Source of the DNA: Vibrio sp.
Lineage (GTDB): Bacteria > Pseudomonadota > Gammaproteobacteria > Enterobacterales > Vibrionaceae
DNA: 16,340 bases
Assembly (NCBI GenBank): GCA_007124475.1
Contig: SLFB01000071.1
Coordinates: 1-16,340 of the forward strand
Reading direction: 5' to 3'
Part shown: positions 5,835 through 13,733 of the stretch, in pieces
Numbering within the stretch: the stretch's first letter is position 1
How the letters are laid out: each line of letters opens with the position of its first letter
Notes under the pieces: generated by a model
Database searches by the model: none
What the model was told of the DNA's origin: nothing
The model's input: the letters and a program-made list of their open reading frames with translations, nothing else
Translations under genes and position numbers: made by a program

Positions 5835-7277
5835 TTACCACTTTTTGATCACCTTGCCAAAAAAATTCGGATAGTAATACCAACAATGATCAAACATGCT
5901 CATTAGTTGTGGATTACCGTGACGAGATACCGTCAACGCATGGAAGCGGTTGCGACTTTGTTTTAATTTCTCCACTTGCTGCACGATCGATGGTGTCTGT
6001 TTCGGAGCAATAAAATCTGAAATCACCACCAAATCAGCATTGCTATAACGAGCGCTGTGCATCACATTGATCGTCTCTTCCAAAGCGGGCTGGAAATCAG
6101 TACCACCATGAAAGCGGTAACTTAAAAAGTCACTGGCTTCTCGCAAACCATCTTGCCGTGTCAGCTCATAACTTATCACTTGGGTTGAAAACAGCATCAC
6201 AAAACAATCTCGCTGTTCAGCTAATGCAATTTGCATCAGAGCATAAGCCATCGCTTTAGCGGCTTGCTCTGGAAAACCTTTCATTGAGCCAGACCCATCA
6301 ATAGCAATGATAAACGGCCCCTTGTCTAACTCATTGTCGGTATGAGTAGCCGATTGAGCAAAAACTTTGCGTAACGTTCGTGATTTACCTTGCATGCGGT
6401 AGTTCATTAAGCGTTTATCTATCAGATGTTTATAGAAAATCACTTCCAATTCCGGGTGACTTAAAAACAACACTTCATTAGGTAAAAGTTTATTTAAATC
6501 ATCATGGGGATGAACACCAACTATATCATCGGTTGCTTGATCCGATTTTTCTTCCACCACCTGAGGCTGTGGATCCTGATTTGCGGCCGATTGTGGATCA
6601 TCAACATGATTGGCCATACGGCCAAGTTGTTCCGCAATCTCCTGTAATCCTTTATTTTTTTTGAGAAAATTAGCATGGCGCTTAATGGTTTTTACGTCGT
6701 TACGGCTTAGTTTAGCTTCCGCCATATCCCACAATCGACCAGCCTGATCCGCGTTACCGCTTTGAGTCAGGCTTTCAATATCACGTAAGGTTTCCATACG
6801 TTGGTATAGCTCGGCGTAAACTTGCTCTTTGCTCGCTTCAAGCTCAATTAATTGAGCTTGTTTTATTTCACTGGCTAACGATTTATACCACTGAGCACAA
6901 AAAAACTGAGCAAACATGGGGTTGTTTACCCCATTGCTGTCCTCAGCCAATTGACGAGCTCGCAAATAAAACGCCGACTGATTTTTGAGTTGCGTTAACA
7001 AATTGGGTAATTGCTCAAAAAATGTCGCTTCATCCCAATGGATCACCTGCTGATAAAGCGCCATTTCTGCTTGAAAGGCTTCGTTATCGGCCACTTGGGT
7101 TATTTGCTGTTTAACTTGCTTTTGCCATTTGGCTAGATGATTTTTGACCGAAGCTCGCAGGCTGTCATTTTCAATCATCACCATTTGTGAACGTGCTAAT
7201 AGATCATGCACCGCGGTTTCTACAATTCCTGATTCAGCAATCGCAATCACCAAATTTAAGCTGTCAGCGCCAAGCAT
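5835..7277 (-). CDS. viaA: ATPase RavA stimulator ViaA (VWA-domain protein)
   Basis: A 480-residue protein with a long helical N-terminal half and a C-terminal von Willebrand A domain. The MIDAS metal site is complete: D327-G-S329-G-S331, T393 in GGTDF, and D421 in VVISDF. Matches to E. coli ViaA run along the whole length (GRLWDM, AEQLGR, VISDFIA, RFHAL). ViaA stimulates the RavA ATPase, and the pair is linked in E. coli to respiratory complexes (Nuo, fumarate reductase) and aminoglycoside sensitivity. AAGGG lies 6 nt before the ATG. It begins 16 nt after the ravA stop, so they form one operon. Residues 228-258 form a polar, Gln/Asp-rich linker. Its stop lies 3 nt from the convergent plus-strand replication gene, with no terminator between them. 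Confidence 0.95.
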   Translation of the reverse strand: MLGADSLNLVIAIAESGIVETAVHDLLARSQMVMIENDSLRASVKNHLAKWQKQVKQQITQVADNEAFQAEMALYQQVIHWDEATFFEQLPNLLTQLKNQSAFYLRARQLAEDSNGVNNPMFAQFFCAQWYKSLASEIKQAQLIELEASKEQVYAELYQRMETLRDIESLTQSGNADQAGRLWDMAEAKLSRNDVKTIKRHANFLKKNKGLQEIAEQLGRMANHVDDPQSAANQDPQPQVVEEKSDQATDDIVGVHPHDDLNKLLPNEVLFLSHPELEVIFYKHLIDKRLMNYRMQGKSRTLRKVFAQSATHTDNELDKGPFIIAIDGSGSMKGFPEQAAKAMAYALMQIALAEQRDCFVMLFSTQVISYELTRQDGLREASDFLSYRFHGGTDFQPALEETINVMHSARYSNADLVVISDFIAPKQTPSIVQQVEKLKQSRNRFHALTVSRHGNPQLMSMFDHCWYYYPNFFGKVIKKW

Positions 7278-7293
7278 GGACTACCCTTCTGAT

Positions 7294-8949
7294 CTAATCG
7301 AAATACTCATTAAAAAGCTTCAAACGTAGTAATTTCTTCGCAAATTCTTGCTGGGTATCTTCCAGTTGCTGATGCAAGTCATGCAATCCAGACTGTATTT
7401 CTATTAGTAACTCAGAATCAATAAAATTATGCGGGATCGCTTTTTGAAAGTCGGAGCGCACTTGACGTAAATGATGCTCAGTGTGTTGTAGCTCAGTCAT
7501 CGCCTGTTCAGCACTTGCTAGCCAAGCTTGATACTGCTCTTGATCTAGCCCTTGCTGTGTCACCAACGCTAATAGCACCGAACGATTAGCGATATCTTTA
7601 ATCACCAATTTATTGTCAGCATTAATTTCTATCCGTAATCGAAAAACGTTTGGATTATGGTTCACATAACCGTAAAACTCCCCCTGTCCTTGTTTAACCG
7701 CTTTTTGTAATTCTTCTTTGGTTAAATAGATCCAACGGCTATCGCCTTTTTCAGCCTCAGCCACTGACTGGTTCGCTTGCAGTAACACCAGTTTAATCAA
7801 ATGACTAACATGACCAACTTTGTGATATTTCACCTGGCTAAGATCAAGGGTATGGATCGGTTTTTTCCTTAACCGAGAAGCCGGCTCCTCGCTCGGTGAA
7901 ATGGACAACGCTTGCTCTATCGCAATTTGAATACGCGTAAACTCTTGATGGCAACGTTCTATATTCTGGCCAACAAGCGCTTGATCAAAAGCTTCAGTCA
8001 CGGCAAAACTATCGGTAACTTGATAAACCAACTCTCGTGATTGCGGGGTATTCCATAAACAATCTCGCAATAGCAGCAAGTCTAACGGACTCAGTTGATC
8101 TCGACCGTTAAAAAAAGCGCTCGCTTTTAATAATTTAACCGCTTTTTTCCAGCGGCGATCAGACACATAGATATCATCCATCGGCAAACCGCTTTCTTGC
8201 CCGGCCTGCTCTAAACGGGACTTATAAAGGTACAACTTGTCAAACAAGGTATCGCTGAGTGGCAGCAACTCCAGCTCACGCTGCCACTGACGATACTCTT
8301 GCTCGGTAATAGCCAATCCTGCCGGTATTTCAGCCTCTTGAGGCGAGCCTATGGTTAGCATTGACTTAAAATTTTGTTTATTTTGGATTCGGTTAACGAA
8401 AATACGCACCAACATCCGATCATACAAAGCATCAAGACCACTATCTTCATCAGGCAACTCATTGGAAGCTGAAATCAACAAGCGCATTGGAACACGTTCA
8501 AGCTCTGTGCCATTTTTAAAGGTTTTTTCATTAACCACAGTGAGTAAAGTATTCAAAATTGCCGGGCCTGCTTTCCATATTTCATCAAGAAAGACCACTT
8601 GAGCGGTTGGTAAATAACCCTCGGTTAAACGCACATATCGTCCATTGTCCTTAAGCTCTTGAATACTTAATGGTCCAAATACCTCTTCAGGTGTAGAAAA
8701 GCGCGTCATAAGATATTCAAAATAACGGCTGTCATCAAAAGCTTGAATCAAACGTTTGGCGATAAAGCTTTTCGCGATCCCCGGCGGGCCCAGTAAGAAA
8801 ACACTCTCTCCAGTCAGTGCCGCTAACAAACAAAGCTTGATGGTGCTTTCACGTTCATAAACGCCATCTGCCAGTGCAATTGCTAGTTTATTGATCCTTT
8901 CGGCTAGCAAGGCTTTTTGAGCATGAGATGATGGCAAAGAACGGGTCAT
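7294..8949 (-). CDS. ravA: MoxR-family AAA+ ATPase RavA
   Basis: A 551-residue AAA+ ATPase. Walker A is GPPGIAKS (54-61) and Walker B VVFLDE (118-123). The highly conserved blocks FEYLMTRFSTPEEVFGPLSI, EIWKAGPAILNTLLT, LYDRMLVRI and YVSDRRWKKA identify RavA rather than another MoxR protein. The C-terminal third carries the beta-rich LARA-type region and a predicted coiled coil near the end. In E. coli, RavA forms hexamers, binds lysine decarboxylase LdcI and ppGpp, and works with ViaA. An ATG four codons upstream (8961) overlaps the GGAG that serves the ATG at 8949 at 6-nt spacing, so 8949 is taken as the start. viaA follows after 16 nt. No ldcI/cadA gene is present in this window. Confidence 0.95.
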   Translation of the reverse strand: MTRSLPSSHAQKALLAERINKLAIALADGVYERESTIKLCLLAALTGESVFLLGPPGIAKSFIAKRLIQAFDDSRYFEYLMTRFSTPEEVFGPLSIQELKDNGRYVRLTEGYLPTAQVVFLDEIWKAGPAILNTLLTVVNEKTFKNGTELERVPMRLLISASNELPDEDSGLDALYDRMLVRIFVNRIQNKQNFKSMLTIGSPQEAEIPAGLAITEQEYRQWQRELELLPLSDTLFDKLYLYKSRLEQAGQESGLPMDDIYVSDRRWKKAVKLLKASAFFNGRDQLSPLDLLLLRDCLWNTPQSRELVYQVTDSFAVTEAFDQALVGQNIERCHQEFTRIQIAIEQALSISPSEEPASRLRKKPIHTLDLSQVKYHKVGHVSHLIKLVLLQANQSVAEAEKGDSRWIYLTKEELQKAVKQGQGEFYGYVNHNPNVFRLRIEINADNKLVIKDIANRSVLLALVTQQGLDQEQYQAWLASAEQAMTELQHTEHHLRQVRSDFQKAIPHNFIDSELLIEIQSGLHDLHQQLEDTQQEFAKKLLRLKLFNEYFD

Positions 8950-9392
8950 AGAACACTCCATATAAGGCGAGATGAGAAAAATGAGATGAGATAAACTTAG
9001 CTTAGCGTAATAGACATTTTGTCCAGATTGATCTTCAGCTAAACGACAGGAAGAAGAAAGACCGTTATCAACTTAACTTCCCCTAAAAATGTCAAGGATT
9101 TAAATCTCATAAGGTTTATACATTCGCCGCTAAATTGTTACAAGTTGTATTTAAACTTTGTGAGCCAGATAGCAAATGTCAAGGGTGATATAGCGGGCAA
9201 GATCAAAGTTTTCTGTTTTTAAGTCCGTTAATGTTGCAAAGCCTTTACTGAATCACGACTGGTATTCAATAAGCTTGGGCGTGAACCGCAAATGGGGTAA
9301 ATTAATCCTATCCACTCAACTTACTCTGTTAAACCGCTTGGAACAAACCTAAGCTTGTTGTGCGTTTTAGCAGCGGCCAAATGAATACCTAG
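8950..9392. other. Intergenic region between ravA and the Nudix gene
   Basis: About 440 bp without a supportable coding sequence between divergent genes. It holds a promoter candidate for ravA (9115-9143), a direct repeat GAGATGAGA at 8969-8977 and 8983-8991 in the ravA leader, and AT-rich sequence otherwise. Nothing recognisable as a known sRNA or riboswitch was seen. No convincing -10/-35 pair for the Nudix gene was found. Confidence 0.6.
9115..9143 (-). promoter_or_regulatory. Candidate sigma-70 promoter for ravA-viaA
   Basis: On the minus strand TTGTAA and TATAAA are separated by exactly 17 bp. The predicted start near 9108 gives a leader of about 160 nt before the ravA ATG, long enough for regulatory structure. 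Confidence 0.55.
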
Positions 9393-9908
9393 ATGACTAA
9401 AACCATACACCACTGGAAAAATATTGCCTTAGTCGAAGAAACTGTCGTCTATCCGAATGGAACAACACTGGCGCATACCACCATTAAACATCCCGGTGCA
9501 GCCGTTATTTTACCGATTACTGATGATAATCACGTGGTGGTCATTCGCCAATTTAGGCCATCGCTGAAAAAATGGTTACTGGAATTACCAGCAGGAACCA
9601 TTGAAAACAATGAAACCGCATTGGACTGTGCTCAGCGAGAATTAGAAGAAGAAACCGGCTACAGTGGTAAACAGTTCTTTGAACTCGGGCAAGTCACCCC
9701 AATGGCTGGGTTTTGTGATGAGATTCAGTACCTCTTTGTCGCCAAACAACTCACCAAAACTCAACGCTTTCAATGTGACGATGACGAGCTAATTGAAGTA
9801 TTTAGCCTCAGCATTGAAGAACTGGAAACGCGAATTATTAACGGTGAAATCAGTGATGCCAAAACCATCGCGTGCTTAAGTAAAGCCAAGCTCTGTGGTT
9901 ATTTATAA
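9393..9908 (+). CDS. Nudix hydrolase, ADP-ribose pyrophosphatase-like
   Basis: A 171-residue protein with a complete Nudix box: G68, E74, then R82-E83-L84-x-E86-E87-x-G89-Y90, fitting GX5EX7REUXEEXGU. The preceding sequence (AAVILPITDDNHVVVIRQFRPSLKKWLLELPAGTIE) is typical of the ADP-ribose/nucleoside-diphosphate-sugar pyrophosphatase branch, where QFRP and ELPAG are conserved. A proline occurs after the box (VTPMAGFCDE), fitting ADP-ribose pyrophosphatases, in which this position is about 16 residues after the box. The likely reaction is Mg-dependent hydrolysis of ADP-ribose to AMP and ribose-5-phosphate in the cytoplasm. The Shine-Dalgarno is weak. A TetR-family gene follows after 120 bp on the same strand; the two might be co-transcribed, but no functional link is evident. 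Confidence 0.92.
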   Translation: MTKTIHHWKNIALVEETVVYPNGTTLAHTTIKHPGAAVILPITDDNHVVVIRQFRPSLKKWLLELPAGTIENNETALDCAQRELEEETGYSGKQFFELGQVTPMAGFCDEIQYLFVAKQLTKTQRFQCDDDELIEVFSLSIEELETRIINGEISDAKTIACLSKAKLCGYL

Positions 9909-10028
9909 CCGCTTAGCCACCATTAAGGTGAGGATTTGGGCAGTTAATCGCTCGCTGAATCTGTTCTCCGTGAAACTCTGGCTTAAATCTGGTAAAACAT
10001 CACTGAAATTAATCAATGAAAATTTGCT

Positions 10029-10799
10029 ATGACGGAAAAACGCCAAGGTCGCCGTAGTGCCGAAGATGCACTCAATACTCGCTATCAAATCCTTAAAGTC
10101 GCCGCGCAATTATTTTGTGACTTGGGCTACGCTCGAGTCTCTCTTCGCAATATCAGCGAAAAAGCAGGCGTGTCTCACAGTCTGATACGTCACCACTTCG
10201 GCAGCAAAGAGAAAATCTGGCATAGCATTAGTGATGGTATACATAGATACGTTGAGCATTATATGCACAAGGTGATTGATAACATTCCAGCAGCAACCCC
10301 AGCAAATGTTAAAATTTACCTTTTTACGATGCGGCTCATCGCTCATGGACTTATTGTTAAGCAACCTATTCAATTAATTGCCGATGCCATTCGACAAGAT
10401 GATGCCTTGATCGATTATTTTATTGATAACTCAGGTGAGATTGAGCGACTTATTCAAGGGTTTGCTGATGAATACAACCAACAATGCCCAGATAAAACGG
10501 TCAATATTAGTGAAATTAAATGGCAAATGATCATGTATACCCACAGTGCAGCCAGTTTAACGCCATTTTTGTTACAAACGTGGCGAGAACAAACCACTGA
10601 TCTCGACCAATGTTTACTGAATCATTGGCAGCTATTTAATCAATTAATGATTGAGAAATATGGCATTAGCCAAGCCTATGTTCTCACCCCCAGTTCAGTT
10701 CAAGAGCTGGTATATAAAGTCAATTTCGACTGGCAAAAGCAATGTGCTTACTCAAGTGTTGTCCCCAAATCACTTGACGCAGAGGTAGGCGACAAGTGA
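10029..10799 (+). CDS. TetR/AcrR family transcriptional regulator
   Basis: A 256-residue repressor-type protein. The N-terminal domain (residues 16-68) is a classic TetR helix-turn-helix: TRYQILKVAAQLFCDLGYARVSLRNISEKAGVSHSLIRHHFGSKEKIW. The rest is a helical ligand-binding and dimerisation domain without recognisable specificity; the protein is longer than most TetR members (190-230). An in-frame TGA a few codons upstream forces the ATG at 10029, although no good Shine-Dalgarno is visible. The last 12 or so codons (PKSLDAEVGDK and stop) coincide with the left arm of palindromic repeat R2, so the native C-terminus has been replaced or extended by repeat sequence. Its target is unknown; the Nudix gene upstream and the convergent helicase are only neighbours. 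Confidence 0.9.
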   Translation: MTEKRQGRRSAEDALNTRYQILKVAAQLFCDLGYARVSLRNISEKAGVSHSLIRHHFGSKEKIWHSISDGIHRYVEHYMHKVIDNIPAATPANVKIYLFTMRLIAHGLIVKQPIQLIADAIRQDDALIDYFIDNSGEIERLIQGFADEYNQQCPDKTVNISEIKWQMIMYTHSAASLTPFLLQTWREQTTDLDQCLLNHWQLFNQLMIEKYGISQAYVLTPSSVQELVYKVNFDWQKQCAYSSVVPKSLDAEVGDK

Positions 10800-10886
10800 G
10801 TTCATCCCCATGAGCATAGACAAACGATGCGATTGGGGTGAACTAACGTAGCCAACCTTCCTGCAGCTTCAAGTAGCAAGGGGATA
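10762..10886. repeat. Palindromic repeat R2 (long form with central hairpin)
   Basis: The outer arms TCCCCAAATCACTTGACGC and GCTTCAAGTAGCAAGGGGA are inverted copies. Inside them lies a second hairpin (GTTCATCCCCA at 10800-10810 with TGGGGTGAAC at 10834-10843, plus inner GCAT/ATGC). Segments AGGTAGGCGA and ACGTAGCCAAC are shared with R3. It spans the end of the TetR gene and finishes one base before the helicase stop codon, so it separates two convergent genes and may act as a bidirectional RNA 3' structure. Confidence 0.8.
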
Positions 10887-10887
10887 G

Positions 10888-12156
10888 CTACTTATTACGT
10901 TTACCCCGTTGAGCATGAATTTTTAGCTTGGCTTTTAACTGACGTTTTTCAGCCGAACGGCTCAAACGAGGGGAGCCTTGTTGCTCACTCTCATCACGAA
11001 ACGATGGCTCAAACCCTTTTAACCATTCTTGTGGCAAAGGAGATCCCAATAATCGCTCAATCGCTGTCAATAACGGTTCTTCTTGTGGGCTCATTAAAGA
11101 GACCGCCAAACCGGAATGTCCAGCGCGGCCAGTTCTGCCGATGCGATGAATGTAATCTTCCGCTTTATAAGGTAACTCATAATTGACGACTTGCTCGAGT
11201 TGATTGATATCAATCCCTCGCGCTGCAACATCCGTTGCAATCAATGCGCGAACTTTACCTGATTTAAAATCATCGAGCGCTTTTTGTCGTGCACCTTGGC
11301 TTTTATCACCATTAATCGAAGCGGCTTTGATCCCATCGAGTTTCAGCTCTTGGGCTAAAGCATCACTGCCTTGCTTAGTTTTAGTAAAAACCAGAACCTG
11401 CTGCCAGTTGCGAGAGCCGATCAAATAAGCTAATAATTCTCGTTTGCGATTTTTATCTACTGGATACACCATTTGGCTGACCGTCTCTGCCGTGGTGTTG
11501 GCTGGCGTCACCTGAACTTCTATTGGTTGATGCATTATCCGGTAGGCGACCGTTTTGATTTTCTGGTCAAACGTTGCAGAGAAAAACAAAGTTTGTCGAG
11601 CTCGATTCAACTTGCGCAACACCCTTTGGATATCGGGCATAAACCCCATATCTAGCATGCGATCGGCTTCGTCCAATACCAAGGTCTGCACGTTACCAAG
11701 ATAAAGGCTTTTGACATGAGCATGGTCGAGTAATCGACCTGGTGTGGCAATCAATACATCCGCTCCACCTCGTAGCTGCTGTTTCTGCACGCTCATACTC
11801 GTACCGCCGTAAGCCACCACCACTTTGAGCCCACTACCTCGCGCATAATGACTGATGCTATCAAAAACTTGCTGTGCTAATTCACGAGTAGGAACCAAGA
11901 TCAAAGCACGAATCTCTTTGCTACCGATCTCATCAACACGATTTGAATTAGCCAACCGCTGTAAAATAGGGAGCCCGAACGCCGCGGTTTTACCTGTGCC
12001 CGTTTGCGCCCCCGCAAGGACATCATGCCCAGCTAAAATAGGTGGGATTGCCTGAATTTGAATCTCTGTCGGTGTCTCTATCCCCATGGAATGAATACTC
12101 TCGACCAAACTAGGTGCAATACCTAAATCTAGGAAGGTTTTGCTGGATGAAGACAT
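10888..12156 (-). CDS. rhlE: DEAD-box ATP-dependent RNA helicase, RhlE-like
   Basis: A 422-residue helicase with every motif intact: Q motif region ETPTEIQIQAIPPIL (27-41), motif I AQTGTGKT (50-57), Ia PTRELAQQ (89-96), Ib TPGRLLD, II DEAD (162-165), III SAT (193-195), V ATDVAARGID (307-316) and VI HRIGRTGRAG (337-346). RKRELLAYLIGSRNWQQVLVFTKTK and ALDDFKSG match RhlE best among E. coli paralogues. The tail after residue 395 is short and Lys/Arg-rich, giving extra RNA affinity. RhlE acts in ribosome assembly and RNA decay. An ATG 13 codons upstream (12195) has no ribosome site, while the ATG at 12156 has AAAGGA at 7-nt spacing. The orthology to RhlE itself, rather than a Vibrio paralogue, is moderately sure. 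Confidence 0.93.
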   Translation of the reverse strand: MSSSSKTFLDLGIAPSLVESIHSMGIETPTEIQIQAIPPILAGHDVLAGAQTGTGKTAAFGLPILQRLANSNRVDEIGSKEIRALILVPTRELAQQVFDSISHYARGSGLKVVVAYGGTSMSVQKQQLRGGADVLIATPGRLLDHAHVKSLYLGNVQTLVLDEADRMLDMGFMPDIQRVLRKLNRARQTLFFSATFDQKIKTVAYRIMHQPIEVQVTPANTTAETVSQMVYPVDKNRKRELLAYLIGSRNWQQVLVFTKTKQGSDALAQELKLDGIKAASINGDKSQGARQKALDDFKSGKVRALIATDVAARGIDINQLEQVVNYELPYKAEDYIHRIGRTGRAGHSGLAVSLMSPQEEPLLTAIERLLGSPLPQEWLKGFEPSFRDESEQQGSPRLSRSAEKRQLKAKLKIHAQRGKRNK

Positions 12157-12224
12157 ACCTCTTTCCTTTAAACGCAAGAAACGCTCAGCAATCATAGCTC
12201 AACGTGAAAAATATCTGGGCGCGG

Positions 12225-12233
12225 ATTGTAGCA
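12225..12233 (-). promoter_or_regulatory. Candidate extended -10 promoter for the RNA helicase
   Basis: The minus strand reads TGC-TACAAT, an extended -10 element; the -35 at 17 bp is poor (AAGCCA). It predicts a leader of about 60 nt before the helicase ATG. Confidence 0.45.
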
Positions 12234-12252
12234 AATAGTTTTGTGCTTGGCT

Positions 12253-12281
12253 TTGCAAAAGTCGGTATCCCTACCTATATT
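12253..12281 (+). promoter_or_regulatory. Candidate sigma-70 promoter upstream of the 14-codon ORF and tyrP
   Basis: TTGCAA and TATATT are separated by 17 bp on the plus strand. A perfect inverted repeat TTGATG-N6-CATCAA (12280-12297) overlaps the expected transcription start. It could give a longer, second tyrP transcript that carries the short ORF at 12322. Confidence 0.45.
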
Positions 12282-12321
12282 GATGGTTGCGCATCAAAGT
12301 GCTTATCAAGCAACAGAGGAA

Positions 12322-12366
12322 ATGATGACGAAACAAATCTCTCCTTGCTCCGAGTGTAAAAATTAA
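12322..12366 (+). CDS. Candidate 14-codon small ORF upstream of tyrP
   Basis: ATG-ATG start with AGAGGA just upstream, ending at TAA; the peptide reads MMTKQISPCSECKN and contains a CxxC pair. It has a promoter-like TTGCAA-17-TATATT 40 bp upstream, and its end overlaps the strong TyrR-box candidate. It may be a leader peptide, a decayed gene start or chance; it contains no Tyr, Phe or Trp codon, so aromatic attenuation is not supported. Confidence 0.28.
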   Translation: MMTKQISPCSECKN

Positions 12367-12372
12367 ATTACA
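12355..12372 (+). promoter_or_regulatory. Strong TyrR box candidate upstream of tyrP
   Basis: TGTAAA-N6-ATTACA matches the TyrR consensus TGTAAA-N6-TTTACA at 11 of 12 fixed positions. Its start is 22 bp upstream of a second, weaker box, about two helical turns, the arrangement known at the E. coli tyrP promoter. Confidence 0.72.
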
Positions 12373-12376
12373 CCAA

Positions 12377-12394
12377 TGGTTATTTAGTTTTACA
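12377..12394 (+). promoter_or_regulatory. Weak TyrR box candidate next to the tyrP promoter
   Basis: TGGTTA-N6-TTTACA keeps a perfect right half-site and a degenerate left half. It ends 6 bp before the candidate -35 hexamer, a position where tyrosine-dependent TyrR binding could block RNA polymerase. Confidence 0.58.
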
Positions 12395-12400
12395 CACCTA

Positions 12401-12429
12401 TTGACCTTATTGTTTATTTTATCCAGAAT
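12401..12429 (+). promoter_or_regulatory. Candidate tyrP promoter
   Basis: TTGACC and CAGAAT are separated by 17 bp; the -35 has five of six consensus bases and the -10 four of six. It lies immediately downstream of the paired TyrR boxes and gives a leader of about 75 nt before the tyrP ATG. Confidence 0.5.
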
Positions 12430-12512
12430 AAGCGCAATAGATAAAATACCAATGAAACCATATCCTCCTCATTGGCTTGCCAATTCAAATAACGTATAAG
12501 AAAGTTTACACT

Positions 12513-13718
12513 ATGATAAAATCAAAACTATTAGGCAGTAGCTTAATTATTGCAGGAACAACGATTGGTGCCGGTATGCTCGCACTACCGCTCGCCTCCG
12601 CAGGACTTGGATTTTCAACTGCCTTGCTGATTATGCTCGGTTTGTGGGCTTTAATGGCGTTTACCGCATTGTTGATGGTTGAAATCCACCAGTATTCAAG
12701 CCAAGATGCAACCTTACACACATTGGCTAAGGAGATCCTTGGTCACAAAGGTAAGTGGATCGCGACGTTCGCGATGCTGTTTCTGTTTTACTCTTTGTGT
12801 GCAGCGTATATCGCTGGTGGTGGTGGGCAATTTACCCAACGGATCAGTGAATTCACAGGCATGACTCTTTCCCCCGCTATCGGAACCTTATTATTCACTT
12901 TTATCGTTGCTACTGTGGTCACTATTGGTACGGCAACCGTCGATAAGGTGAATCGCTTATTGTTTGCGGCCAAAATCCTTGCCATGATCATAGTACTGAC
13001 TTTCCTCGCACCTAATGTCACTGAATCATATCTATTAAGTATGCCCATTGGCCAAGGGCTGATTATTGCCTCTATTCCCGTGATTTTTACCTCATTTGGT
13101 TTCCACGGCAGTATTCCCGCTATCGTTAATTACCTTGATGGTCATACGCCATCGCTCCGTAAAGCGATTGTGATTGGCTCAGCGATTCCCCTCATCATCT
13201 ATATCCTGTGGCAATTAGCGACCCTTGGTGTCGTCAGTCAAGCAGACTTAATCCAAAATAGTGGTCTGTCCGGTTTAATCAGCACCTTAGCAATTAATGC
13301 TCATCAATCAGGATTAGGTAGCATGATCGGTATCTTTGCTGACTTAGCACTGTTAACGTCGTTTCTTGGGGTTAGCCTTGGCCTGTTTGAGTTTATGGGC
13401 GATACGTTACGTAAACAGGGAGCAAGCATTAACCGCTCTGTAGCCGCTTTTGCAACGTTCACACCACCACTGTTGTTTGCCTTGTTTTACCCACAGGGCT
13501 TTATCATGGCATTAGGCTATGCCGCCATTGCGTTGGCTATTCTGGCTATCTTTTTACCCATTGCCATGGTGGTACGAGTAAGAAGTCGACCAAGCTCTGA
13601 CCAGCAATACCGAGTGATGGGAGGTAAACCAGCCTTAATGCTCACGGGCGTGATTGGCATACTCATTGTTGGCGCTCAATTGATGATTACCGTTGGCGCA
13701 CTACCTGCACTCAAGTAA
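12513..13718 (+). CDS. tyrP: Tyrosine-specific/aromatic amino acid permease
   Basis: A 401-residue polytopic membrane protein with about eleven hydrophobic segments, of the HAAAP (tryptophan/tyrosine permease) family. The N-terminus KLLGSSLIIAGTTIGAGMLALPLASAG is the conserved first helix with the GTTIGAGMLALP signature, and IPVIFTSFGFHGSIPAIVNYL matches the family's central motif. It carries out proton-driven uptake of tyrosine (or related aromatics) across the inner membrane. A TTG 12 codons upstream extends the frame, but the ATG at 12513 gives the family length (E. coli TyrP is 403 residues); the Shine-Dalgarno (AAGAAAG) is weak. Two TyrR-box candidates and a promoter lie upstream, supporting TyrP over Mtr or TnaB and implying control by TyrR. 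A 13-bp stem follows the stop. Confidence 0.92.
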   Translation: MIKSKLLGSSLIIAGTTIGAGMLALPLASAGLGFSTALLIMLGLWALMAFTALLMVEIHQYSSQDATLHTLAKEILGHKGKWIATFAMLFLFYSLCAAYIAGGGGQFTQRISEFTGMTLSPAIGTLLFTFIVATVVTIGTATVDKVNRLLFAAKILAMIIVLTFLAPNVTESYLLSMPIGQGLIIASIPVIFTSFGFHGSIPAIVNYLDGHTPSLRKAIVIGSAIPLIIYILWQLATLGVVSQADLIQNSGLSGLISTLAINAHQSGLGSMIGIFADLALLTSFLGVSLGLFEFMGDTLRKQGASINRSVAAFATFTPPLLFALFYPQGFIMALGYAAIALAILAIFLPIAMVVRVRSRPSSDQQYRVMGGKPALMLTGVIGILIVGAQLMITVGALPALK

Positions 13719-13733
13719 TGATCACGATCAAAC

